Source: Eurosta solidaginis (taxonomy: Eukaryota > Arthropoda > Insecta > Diptera > Tephritidae). From it: a stretch of 64,000 bases of DNA. Positions 28,367-41,640 of the stretch are shown one piece after another (positions within the stretch are counted from its first letter, which is position 1; each line of letters starts with the position of its first letter). The translations under genes and the position numbers were made by a program. The notes beneath the pieces are model-generated. The model saw only the letters and a program-made list of their open reading frames with translations, had not been told where the DNA came from and ran no database searches. The stretch is from contig NC_090322.1 in the NCBI RefSeq assembly GCF_040869045.1, positions 83,413,675 to 83,477,674 on the forward strand, read 5' to 3'.

Positions 28367-30285
28367 TGCGTTAAACAAATTCGTACACGTTATTTATCAA
28401 TTTAACTCTAGAATTAAAGGATATACAACGAGAAACAACGTTTGACAACCTTTAAACAGTTTTAATAACTATCTCAAAAATTGTCGCTCTGATGCAAACA
28501 ACTGATGAGTTATCTACTTAAATTTGTTGAACAAAACGACTTACGTATTTTAAGCATGCTAACCTTTAGCCCGGTAAGCAAATTAAAAAAAAAACGCAAT
28601 ATGTAGGCTACACGAGAACGGAGACGTCGAGTAACCAAAACAAATGCGTTAAACAAATTCGTACACGTTATTTATCAATTTAACTCTAGAATTAAAGGAT
28701 ATACAACGAGAAACAACGTTTGACAACCTTTAAACAGTTTTAATAACTATCTCAAAAATTGTCGCTCTGATGCAAACAACTGATGAGTTATCTACTTAAA
28801 TTTGTTGAACAAAACGACTTACGTATTTTAAGCATGCTAACCTTTAGCCCGGTAAGCAAATTAAAAAAAAAACGCAATATGTAGGCCACACGAGAACGGA
28901 GACGTCGAGTAACCAAAACAAATGCGTTAAACAAATTCCTACACGTTATTTATCAATTTAACTCTAGAATTAAAGGATATACAACGAGAAACAACGTTTG
29001 ACAACCTTTAAACAGTTTTAATAACTATCTCAAAAATTGTCGCTCTGATGCAAACAACTGATGAGTTATCTACTTAAATTTGTTGAACAAAACGACTTAC
29101 GTATTTTAAGCATGCTAACCTTTAGTCCGGTAAGCAAATTAAAAAAAAAACGCAATATGTAGGCTACACGAGAACGGAGACGTCGAGTAACCAAAACAAA
29201 TGCGTTAAACAAATTCGTACACGTTATTTATCAATTTAACTATAGAATTAAAGGATATACAACGAGAAACAACGTTTGACAACCTTTAAACAGTTTTAAT
29301 AACTATCTCAAAAATTGTCGCTCTGATGCAAACAACTGATGAGTTATCTACTTAAATTTGTTGAACAAAACGACTTACGTATTTTAAGCATGCTAACCTT
29401 TAGCCAGGTAAGCAAATCAAAAAAAAAACGCAATATGTAAGCTACACGAGAACGGAGACGTCGAGTAACCAAAACAAATGCGTTAAACAAATTCGTACAC
29501 GTTATTTATCAATTTAACTCTAGAATTAAAGGATATACAACGAGAAACAACGTTTGACAACCTTTAAACAGTTTTAATAACTATCTCAAAAATTATCGCT
29601 CTGATGCAAACAGCTGATGAGTTATCTACTTAAATTTGTTGAACAAAACGACTTACGTATTTTAAACATGCTAACCTTTAGCCCGGTAAGCAAATAAAAA
29701 AAAAACGCAATATGTAGGCTACACGAGAACGGAGACGTCGAGTAACCAAAACAAATGCGTTAAACAAATTCCTACACGTTATTTATCAATTTAACTCTAG
29801 AATTAAAGGATATACAACGAGAAACAACGTTTGACAACCTTTAAACAGTTTTAATAACTATCTCAAAAATTGTCGCTCTGATGCAAACAACTGATGAGTT
29901 ATCTACTTAAATTTGTTGAACAAAACGACTTACGTATTTTAAGCATGCTAACTTTTAGCCCGGTAAGCAAATTAAAAAAAAAACGCAATATGTAGGCTAC
30001 ACGAGAGCGGAGACGTCGAGTAACCAAAACAAATGCGTTAAACAAATTCGTACACGTTATTTATCAATTTAACTCTAGAATTAAAGGATATACAACGAGA
30101 AACAACGTTTGACAACCTTTAAACAGTTTTAATAACTATCTCAAAAATTGTCGCTCTGATGCAAACAACTGATGAGTTATCTACTTAAATTTGTTGAACA
30201 AAACGACTTACGTATTTTAAGCATGCTAACCTTTAGCCCGGTAAGCAAATTAAAAAAAAAACGCAATATGTAGGCTACACGAGAA

Positions 30286-30301
30286 CGGAGACCAAAACAA
30301 A
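30286..30301 (+). repeat. Monomer with 10-bp deletion, instance 2
   Basis: Same junction as at 28356, 1,935 bp downstream, equal to one 7-mer unit. Confidence 0.9.
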
Positions 30302-33300
30302 TGCGTTAAACAAATTCGTACACGTTATTTATCAATTTAACTCTAGAATTAAAGGATATACAACGAGAAACAACGTTTGACAACCTTTAAACAGTTTTAA
30401 TAACTATCTCAAAAATTGTCGCTCTGATGCAAACAACTGATGAGTTATCTACTTAAATTTGTTGAACAAAACGACTTACGTATTTTAAGCATGCTAACCT
30501 TTAGCCCGGTAAGCAAATTAAAAAAAAAACGCAATATGTAGGCTACACGAGAACGGAGACGTCGAGTAACCAAAACAAACGCGTTAAACAAATTCGTACA
30601 CGTTATTTATCAATTTAACTCTAGAATTAAAGGATATACAACGAGAAACAACGTTTGACAACCTTTAAACAGTTTTAATAACTATCTCAAAAATTGTCGC
30701 TCTGATGCAAACAACTGATGAGTTATCTACTTAAATTTGTTGAACAAAACGACTTACGTATTTTAAGCATGCTAACCTTTAGCCCGGTAAGCAAATTAAA
30801 AAAAAAACGCAATATGTAGGCCACACGAGAACGGAGACGTCGAGTAACCAAAACAAATGCGTTAAACAAATTCCTACACGTTATTTATCAATTTAACTCT
30901 AGAATTAAAGGATATACAACGAGAAACAACGTTTGACAACCTTTAAACAGTTTTAATAACTATCTCAAAAATTGTCGCTCTGATGCAAACAACTGATGAG
31001 TTATCTACTTAAATTTGTTGAACAAAACGACTTACGTATTTTAAGCATGCTAACCTTTAGTCCGGTAAGCAAATTAAAAAAAAAACGCAATATGTAGGCT
31101 ACACGAGAACGGAGACGTCGAGTAACCAAAACAAATGCGTTAAACAAATTCGTACACGTTATTTATCAATTTAACTATAGAATTAAAGGATATACAACGA
31201 GAAACAACGTTTGACAACCTTTAAACAGTTTTAACAACTATCTCAAAAATTGTCGCTCTGATGCAAACAACTGATGAGTTATCTACTTAAATTTGTTGAA
31301 CAAAACGACTTACGTATTTTAAGCATGCTAACCTTTAGCCCGGTAAGCAAATTAAAAAAAAAAAACGCAATATGTAGGCTACACGAGAACGGAGACGTCG
31401 AGTAACCAAAACAAATGCGTTAAACAAATTCGTACACGTTATTTAGCAATTTAACTCTAGAATTAAAGGATATACAACGAGAAACAACGTTTGACAACCT
31501 TTAAACAGTTTTAATAACTATCTCAAAAATTGTCGCTCTGATGCAAACAACTGATGACTTATCTACTTAAATTTGTTGAACAAAACGACTTACGTATTTT
31601 AAGCATGCTAACCTTTAGCCCGGTAAGCAAATTAAAAAAAAAAAACGCAATATGTAGGCTACACGAGAACGGAGACGTCGAGTCACCAAAACAAATGCGT
31701 TAAACAAATTTGTGCACGTTATTTATCAATTTAACTCTAGAATTAAAGGATATACAACGAGAAACAACGTTTGACAACCTTTAAACAGTTTTAATAACTA
31801 TCTCAAAAATTGTCGCTCTGATGCAAACAACTGATGAGTTATCTACTCAAATTTGTTGAACAAAACGACTTACGTATTTTAAACATGCTAACCTTTAGCC
31901 CGGTAAGCAAATTAAAAAAAAAACGCAATATGTAGGCTACACGAGAACGGAGACGTCGAGTAACCAAAACAAATGCGTTAAACAAATTTCTACACGTTAT
32001 TTATCAATTTAACTTTAGAATTAAAGGATATACAACGAGAAACAACGTTTGACAACCTTTAAACAGTTTTAATAACTATCTCAAAAATTGTCGCTCTGAT
32101 GCAAACAACTGATGAGTTATCTACTTAAATTTGTTGAGCAAAACGACTTACGTATTTTAAGCATGCTAACGTTTAGCCCGGTAAGCAAATTAAAAAAAAA
32201 AACGCAATATGTAGGCTACACGAGAACGGAGACGTCGAGTAACCAAAACAAATGCGTTAAACAAATTCGTACACGTTATTTATCAATTTAACTCTAGAAT
32301 TAAAGGATATACAACGAGAAACAACGTTTGACAACCTTTAAACAGTTTTAATAACTATCTCAAAAATTGTCGCTCTGATGCAAACAACTGATGAGTTATC
32401 TACTTAAATTTGTTGAACAAAACGACTTACGTATTTTAAGCATGCTAACCTTTAGCCCGGTAAGCAAATTAAAAAAAAAACGCAATATGTAGGCCACACG
32501 AGAACGGAGACGTCGAGTAACCAAAACAAATGCGTTAAACAAATTCCTACACGTTATTTATCAATTTAACTCTAGAATTAAAGGATATACAACGAGAAAC
32601 AACGTTTGACAACCTTTAAACAGTTTTAATAACTATCTCAAAAATTGTCGCTCTGATGCAAACAACTGATGAGTTATCTACTTAAATTTGTTGAACAAAA
32701 CGACTTACGTATTTTAAGCATGCTAACCTTTAGTCCGGTAAGCAAATTAAAAAAAAAACGCAATATGTAGGCTACACGAGAACGGAGACGTCGAGTAACC
32801 AAAACAAATGCGTTAAACAAATTCGTACACGTTATTTATCAATTTAACTATAGAATTAAAGGATATACAACGAGAAACAACGTTTGACAACCTTTAAACA
32901 GTTTTAATAACTATCTCAAAAATTGTCGCTCTGATGCAAACAACTGATGAGTTATCTACTTAAATTTGTTGAACAAAACGACTTACGTATTTTAAGCATG
33001 CTAACCTTTAGCCCGGTAAGCAAATCAAAAAAAAAACGCAATATGTAGGCTACACGAGAACGGAGACGTCGAGTAACCAAAACAAATGCGTTAAACAAAT
33101 TCGTACACGTTATTTATCAATTTAACTCTAGAATTAAAGGATATACAACGAGAAACAACGTTTGACAACCTTTAAACAGTTTTAATAACTATCTCAAAAA
33201 TTATCGCTCTGATGCAAACAGCTGATGAATTATCTACTTAAATTTGTTGAACAAAACGACTTACGTATTTTAAACATGCTAACCTTTAGCCCGGTAAGCA

Positions 33301-33894
33301 AATAAAAAAAAAAACGCAATATGTAGGCTACACGAGAATGGAGACGTCGAGTAACCAAAACAAATGCGTTAAACAAATTCCTACACGTTATTTATCAATT
33401 TAACTCTAGAATTAAAGGATATACAACGAGAAACAACGTTTGACAACCTTTAAACAGTTTTAATAACTATCTCAAAAATTGTCGCTCTGATGCAAACAAC
33501 TGATGAGTTATCTACTTAAATTTGTTGAACAAAACGACTTACGTATTTTAAGCATGCTAACTTTTAGCCCGGTAAGCAAATTAAAAAAAAAACGCAATAT
33601 GTAGGCTACACGAGAGCGGAGACGTCGAGTAACCAAAACAAATGCGTTAAACAAATTCGTACACGTTATTTATCAATTTAACTCTAGAATTAAAGGATAT
33701 ACAACGAGAAACAACGTTTGACAACCTTTAAACAGTTTTAATAACTATCTCAAAAATTGTCGCTCTGATGCAAACAACTGATGAGTTATCTACTTAAATT
33801 TGTTGAACAAAACGACTTACGTATTTTAAGCATGCTAACCTTTAGCCCGGTAAGCAAATTAAAAAAAAAACGCAATATGTAGGCTACACGAGAA

Positions 33895-33910
33895 CGGAGA
33901 CCAAAACAAA
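33895..33910 (+). repeat. Monomer with 10-bp deletion, instance 3
   Basis: Same junction again, about 3,609 bp after instance 2, equal to one 13-mer unit. The 6-mer half of the 13-mer lacks it. Confidence 0.9.
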
Positions 33911-36099
33911 TGCGTTAAACAAATTCGTACACGTTATTTATCAATTTAACTCTAGAATTAAAGGATATACAACGAGAAACAACGTTTGACAACCTTTAAA
34001 CAGTTTTAATAACTATCTCAAAAATTGTCGCTCTGATGCAAACAACTGATGAGTTATCTACTTAAATTTGTTGAACAAAACGACTTACGTATTTTAAGCA
34101 TGCTAACCTTTAGCCCGGTAAGCAAATTAAAAAAAAAACGCAATATGTAGGCTACACGAGAACGGAGACGTCGAGTAACCAAAACAAATGCGTTAAACAA
34201 ATTCGTACACGTTATTTATCAATTTAACTCTAGAATTAAAGGATATACAACGAGAAACAACGTTTGACAACCTTTAAACAGTTTTAATAACTTTCTCAAA
34301 AATTGTCGCTCTGATGCAAACAACTGAGGAGTTATCTACTTAAATTTGTTGAACAAAACGACTTACGTATTTTAAGCATGCTAACCTTTAGCCCGGTAAG
34401 CAAATTAAAAAAAAAACGCAATATGTAGGCCACACGAGAACGGAGACGTCGAGTAACCAAAACAAATGCGTTAAACAAATTCCTACACGTTATTTATCAA
34501 TTTAACTCTAGAATTAAAGGATATACAACGAGAAACAACGTTTGACAACCTTTAAACAGTTTTAATAACTATCTCAAAAATTGTCGCTCTGATGCAAACA
34601 ACTGATGAGTTATCTACTTAAATTTGTTGAACAAAACGACTTACGTATTTTAAGCATGCTAACCTTTAGTCCGGTAAGCAAATTAAAAAAAAAACGCAAT
34701 ATGTAGGCTACACGAGAACGGAGACGTCGAGTAACCAAAACAAATGCGTTAAACAAATTCGTACACGTTATTTATCAATTTAACTATAGAATTAAAGGAT
34801 ATACAACGAGAAACAACGTTTGACAACCTTTAAACAGTTTTAATAACTATCTCAAAAATTGTCGCTCTGATGCAAACAACTGATGAGTTATCTACTTAAA
34901 TTTGTTGAACAAAACGACTTACGTATTTTAAGCATGCTAACCTTTAGCCCGGTAAGCAAATTAAAAAAAAAAAACGCAATATGTAGGCTACACGAGAACG
35001 GAGACGTCGAGTAACCAAAACAAATGCGTTAAACAAATTCGTACACGTTATTTAGCAATTTAACTCTAGAATTAAAGGATATACAACGAGAAACAACGTT
35101 TGACAACCTTTAAACAGTTTTAATAACTATCTCAAAAATTGTCGCTCTGATGCAAACAACTGATGACTTATCTACTTAAATTTGTTGAACAAAACGACTT
35201 ACGTATTTTAAGCATGCTAACCTTTAGCCCGGTAAGCAAATTAAAAAAAAAACGCAATATGTAGGCTACACGAGAACGGAGACGTCGAGTCACCAAAACA
35301 AATGCGTTAAACAAATTCGTGCAGGTTATTTATCAATTTAACTCTAGAATTAAAGGATATACAACGAGAAACAACGTTTGACAACCTTTAAACAGTTTTA
35401 ATAACTATCTCAAAAATTGTCGCTCTGATGCAAACAACTGATGAGTTATCTACTCAAATTTGTTGAACAAAACGACTTACGTATTTTAAACATGCTAACC
35501 TTTAGCCCGGTAAGCAAATTAAAAAAAAAACGCAATATGTAGGCTACACGAGAACGGAGACGTCGAGTAACCAAAACAAATGCGTTAAACAAATTTCTAC
35601 ACGTTATTTATCAATTTAACTTTAGAATTAAAGGATATACAACGAGAAACAACGTTTGACAACCTTTAAACAGTTTTAATAACTATCTCAAAAATTGTCG
35701 CTCTGATGCAAACAACTGATGAGTTATCTACTTAAATTTGTTGAGCAAAACGACTTACGTATTTTAAGCATGCTAACGTTTAGCCCGGTAAGCAAATTAA
35801 AAAAAAAACGCAATATGTAGGCTACACGAGAACGGAGACGTCGAGTAACCAAAACAAATGCGTTAAACAAATTCGTACACGTTATTTATCAATTTAACTC
35901 TAGAATTAAAGGATATACAACGAGAAACAACGTTTGACAACCTTTAAACAGTTTTAATAACTATCTCAAAAATTGTCGCTCTGATGCAAACAACTGATGA
36001 GTTATCTACTTAAATTTGTTGAACAAAACGACTTACGTATTTTAAGCATGCTAACCTTTAGCCCGGTAAGCAAATTAAAAATAAAAACGCAATATGTAG

Positions 36100-39000
36100 G
36101 CTACACGAGAACGGAGACGTCGAGTCACCAAAACAAATGCGTTAAACAAATTCGTGCACGTTATTTATCAATTTAACTCTAGAATTAAAGGATATACAAC
36201 GAGAAACAACGTTTGACAACCTTTAAACAGTTTTAATATCTATCTCAAAAATTGTCGCTCTGATGCAAACAACTGATGAGTTATCTACTCAAATTTGTTG
36301 AACAAAACGACTTACGTATTTTAAACATGCTAACCTTTAGCCCGGTAAGCAAATTAAAAAAAAAACGCAATATGTAGGCTACACGAGAACGGAGACATCG
36401 AGTAACCAAAACAAATGCGTTAAACAAATTTCTACACGTTATTTATCAATTTAACTATAGAATTAAAGGATATACAACGAGAAACAACGTTTGACAACCT
36501 TTAAAGAGTTTTAATAACTATCTCAAAAATTGTCGCTCCGATGCAAACAACTGATGAGTTATCTACTTAAATTTGTTGAACAAAACGACTTACGTATTTT
36601 AAGCATGCTAACCTTTAGCCCGGTAAGCAAATTAAAAAAAAAACGCAATATGTAGGCTACACGAGAACGGAGACGTCGAGTAACCAAAACAAATGCGTTA
36701 AACAAATTCGTACACGTTATTTATCAATTTAACTCTAGAATTAAAGGATATACAACGAGAAACAACGTTTGACAACCTTTAAACAGTTTTAATAACTATC
36801 TCAAAAATTGTCGCTCTGATGCAAACAACTGATGAGTTATCTACTTAAATTTGTTGAACAAAACGACTTACGTATTTTAAGCATGCTAACCTTTAGCCCG
36901 GTAAGCAAATTAAAAAAAAAAACGCAATATGTAGGCTACACGAGAACGGAGACGTCGAGTAACCAAAACAAATGCGTTAAACAAATTCGTACACGTTATT
37001 TATCAATTTAACTCTAGAATTAAAGGATATACAACGAGAAACAACGTTTGACAACCTTTAAACAGTTTTAATAACTATCTCAAAAATTGTCGCTCTGATG
37101 CAAACAACTGATGAGTTATCTACTTAAATTTGTTGAACAAAACGACTTACGTATTTTAAGCATGCTAACCTTTAGCCCGGTAAGCAAATTAAAAAAAAAA
37201 ACGCAATATGTAGGCTACACGAAAACGGAGACGTCGAGTAACCAAAACAAATGCGTTAATCAAATTCGTACACGTTATTTATCAATTTAACTCTAGAATT
37301 AAAGGATATACAACGAGAAACAACGTTTGACAACCTTTAAACAGTTTTAATAACTATCTCAAAAATTGTCGCTCTGATGCAAACAACTGATGAGTTATCT
37401 ACTTAAATTTGTTGAACAAAACGACTTACGTATTTTAAGCATGCTAACCTTTAGCCCGGTAAGCAAATTAAAAAAAAAAACGCAATATGTAGGCTACACG
37501 AGAACGGAGACGTCGAGTAACCAAAACAAATGCGTTAAACAAATTCGTACACGTTATTTATCAATTTAACTCTAGAATTAAAGGATATACAACGAGAAAC
37601 AACGTTTGACAACCTTTAAACAGTTTTAATAACTATCTCAAAAATTGTCGCTCTGATGCAAACAACTGATGAGTTATCTACTTAAATTTGTTGAACAAAA
37701 CGACTTACGTATTTTAAGCATGCTAACCTTTAGCCCGGTAAGCAAATTAAAAAAAAAACGCAATATGTAGGCTACACCAGAACGGAGACGTCGAGTAACC
37801 AAAACAAATGCGTTAAACAAATTCCTACACGTTATTTATCAATTTAACTCTAGAATTAAAGGATATACAACGAGAAACAACGTTTGACAACCTTTAAACA
37901 GTTTTAATAACTATCTCAAAAATTGTCGCTCTGATGCAAACAACTGATGAGTTATCTACTCAAATTTGTTGAACAAAACGACTTATGTATTTTAAACATG
38001 CTAACCTTTAGCCCGGTAAGCAAATTAAAAAAAAAACGCAATATGTAGGCTACACGAGAACGGAGACGTCGAGTAACCAAAACAAATGCGTTAAACTAAT
38101 TCGTACACGTTATTTATCAATTTAACTCTAGAATTAAAGGATATACAACGAGAAACAACGTTTGACAACCTTTAAACAGTTTTAATAACTATCTCAAAAA
38201 TTGTCGCTCTGATGCAAACAACTGATGAGTTATCTACTTAAATTTGTTGAACAAAACGACTTACGTATTTTAAACATGCTAACCTTTAGCCCGGTAGGCA
38301 AATTAAAAAAAAACGCAATATGTAGGCTACACGAGAACGGAGACGTCGATTACCAAAACAAATGCGTTAAACAAATTCCTACACGTTATTTATCAATTTA
38401 ACTCTAGAATTAAAGGATATACAACGAGAAACAACGTTTGACAACCTTTAAACAGTTTTAATAACTATCTCAAAATTTGTCGCTCTGATGCAAACAACTG
38501 ATGAGTTATCTACTTAAATTTGTTGAACAAAACGACTTACGTATTTTAAGCATACTAACCTTTAGCCCGGTAAGCAATTTAAAAAAAAAAACGCAATATG
38601 TAGGCTACACGAGAACGGAGACGTCGAGTAACCAAAACAAATGCGTTAAACAAATTCGTACACGTTATTTATCAATTTAACTCTAGAATTAAAGGATATA
38701 CAACGAGAAACAACGTTTGACAACCTTTAAACAGTTTTAATAACTATCTCAAAAATTGTCGCTCTGATGCAAACAACTGATGAGTTATCTACTTAAATTT
38801 GTTGAACAAAACGACTTACGTATTTTAAGCATACTAACCTTTAGCCCGGTAAGCAAATTAAAAAAAAAAAAACGCAATATGTAGGCTACACGAGAACGGA
38901 GACGTCGAGTAACCAAAAGAAATGCGTTAAACAAATTTCTACACGTTATTTATCAATTTAACTCTAGAATTAAAGGATATACAACGAGAAACAACGTTTG

Positions 39001-41640
39001 ACAACCTTTAAACAGTTTTAATAACTATCTCAAAAATTGTCGCTCTGATGCAAACAACTGATGAGTTATCTACTTAAATTTGTTGAACAAAACGACTTAC
39101 GTATTTTAAGCATGCTAACCTTTAGCCCGGTAAGCAAATTAAAAAAAAAACGCAATATGTAGGCTACACGAGAACGGAGACGTCGAGTAACAAAAACAAA
39201 TGCGTTAAACAAATTCGTACACGTTATTTATCATTTTAACTCTAGAATTAAAGGATATACAACGAGAAACAACGTTTGACAACCTTTAAACAGTTTTAAT
39301 AACTATCTCAAAAATTGTCGCTCTGATGCAAACAACTGATGAGTTATCTACTTAAATTTGTTGAACAAAACGACTTACATATTTTAAACATGCTAACCTT
39401 TAGCCCGGTAAGCAAATTTAAAAAAAACGCAATATGTAGGCTACACGAGAACGGAGACGTCGAGTAACCAAAACAAATGCGTTAGACAAATTCGTACACG
39501 TTATTTATCAATTTAACTCTAGAATTAAAGGATATACAACGAGAAACAACGTTTGACAACCTTTAAACAGTTTTAATAACTATCTCAAAAATTGTCGCTC
39601 TGATGCAAACAACTGCTGAGTTATCTACTCAAATTTGTTGAACAAAACGACTTACGTATTTTAAGCATGCTAACCTTTAGCCCGGTAAGCAAATTAAAAA
39701 AAAAAACGCAATATGTAGGCTACACGAGAACGGAGACGTCGAGTAACCAAAACAAATGCGTTAAACAAATTCGTACACGTTATTTATCAATTTAACTCTA
39801 GAATTAAAGGATATACAACGAGAAACAACGTTTGACAACCTTTAAACAGTTTTAATAACTATCTCAAAAATTGTCGCTCTGATGCAAACAACTGATGAGT
39901 TATCTACTTAAATTTGTTGAACAAAACGGCTTACGTATTTTAAGCATGCTAACCTTTAGCCCGGTAAGCAAATTAAAAAAAAAACGCAATATGTAGGCTA
40001 CAAGAGAACGGAGACGTCGAGTAACCAAAACAAACGCGTTAAACAAATTGGTACACGTTATTTATCAATTTAACTCTAGAATTAAAGGATATACAACGAG
40101 AAACAACGTTTGACAACCTTTAAACAGTTTTAATAACTATCTCAAAAATTGTCGCTCTGATGCAAACAACTGATGAGTTATCTACTTAAATTTGTTGAAC
40201 AAAACGGGTTACGTATTTTAAGCATGCTAACCTTTAGCCCGGTAAGCAAATTAAAAAAAAAACGCAATATGTAGGCTACACGAGAACGGAGACGTCGAGT
40301 CACCAAAACAAATGCGTTAAACAAATTCGTGCACGTTATTTATCAATTTAACTCTAGAATTAAAGGATATACAACGAGAAACAACGTTTGACAACCTTTA
40401 AACAGTTTTAATAACTATCTCAAAAATTGTCGCTCTGATGCAAACAACTGATGAGTTATCTACTTATATTTGTTGATCAAAACGACTTACGTATTTTAAG
40501 CATGCTAACCTTTAGCCCGGTAAGCAAATTAAAAAAAAAACGCAATATGTAGGCTACAAGAGAACGGAGACGTCGAGTAACCAAAACAAACGCGTTAAAC
40601 AAATTGGTACACGTTATTTATCAATTTAACTCTAGAATTAAAGGATATACAACGAGAAACAACGTTTGACAACCTTTAAACAGTTTTAATAACTATCTCA
40701 AAAATTGTCGCTCTGATGCAAACAACTGATGAGTTATCTACTTAAATTTGTTGAACAAAACGACTTACGTATTTTAAACATGCTAACCTTTAGCCCGGTA
40801 AGCAGATTAAAAAAAAAAAACGCAATATGTAGGCTACACGAGAACGGAGACGTCGAGTAACCAAAACAAATGCGTTAAACAAATTCGTACACGTTATTTA
40901 TCAATTTAACTCTAGAATTAAAGGATATACAACGAGAAACAACGTTTGACAACCTTTAAACATTTTAATAACTATCTCAAAAATTGTCGCTCTGATGCAA
41001 ACAACTGCTGAGTTATCTACTCAAATTTGTTGAACAAAACGACTTACGTATTTTAAGCATGCTAACCTTTAGCCCGGTAAGCAAATTAAAAAAAAAAACG
41101 CAATATGTAGGCTACACGAGAACGGAGACGTCGAGTAACCAAAACAAATGCGTTAAACAAATTCGTACACGTTATTTATCAATTTAACTCTAGAATTAAA
41201 GGATATACAACGAGAAACAACGTTTGACAACCTTTAAACAGTTTTAATAACTATCTCAAAAATTGTCGCTCTGTTGCAAACAACTGATGAGTTATCTACT
41301 TAAATTTGTTGAACAAAACGACTTACGTATTTTAAACATGCTAACCTTTAGCCCGGTAAGCAAATTAAAAAAAAAAACGCAATATGTAGCCTACACGAGA
41401 ACGGAGACGTCGAGTAACCAAAACAAATGCGTTAAACAAATTCGTACACGTTATTTATCAATTTAACTCTAGAATTAAAGGATATACAACGAGAAACAAC
41501 GTTTGACAACCTTTAAACAGTTTTAATAACTATCTCAAAAATTGTCGCTCTGATGCAAACAACTGATGAGTTATCTACTTAAATTTGTTGAACAAAACGA
41601 CTTACGTATTTTAAACATGCTAACCTTTAGCCCGGTAAAC
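36100..41640 (+). repeat. Irregular array segment with short duplications
   Basis: No single long period dominates. A 3-monomer step links the GTCACC/GTGCA monomers at 35289 and 36123. A 2-monomer step of about 552 bp links ACAAGAGAACGG with AAACGCGTTAAAC at about 40005 and 40557. A 5-monomer step links ACTGCTGAG at 39612 and 41006. The pair at 37.96-38.35 kb (CTCAAATTT with AAACATG, then GATTACC) belongs to the cassette also found at 50.4 and 57.1 kb. No other kind of sequence is present. Confidence 0.75.

Larger units (their letters stand above)
26948..36100 (+). repeat. 7-monomer HOR (about 1,936 bp) compounded with a 6-mer into a 13-mer
   Basis: GGCCACACG marks successive units at 26948, 28884, 30820, 32491 and 34428. 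The steps are 1,936, 1,936, 1,671 and 1,937 bp, that is 7, 7, 6 and 7 monomers. AGTCCGG follows each mark by about 240 bp and AACTATAG by about 355 bp. Most 7-mers carry AATTATCGC with CAGCTGATG (27655, 29592, 33200) and a monomer with a 10-bp deletion. The 6-mers carry TTAGCAAT (31441, 35050), GTCACC (31681, 35289), AACTTTAG and TTGAGCAAAAC (32137, 35743). A 7 plus 6 compound gives a 13-mer of about 3,608 bp. The 6-mer resembles 16.1-17.4 kb in the first large block. Confidence 0.85.
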
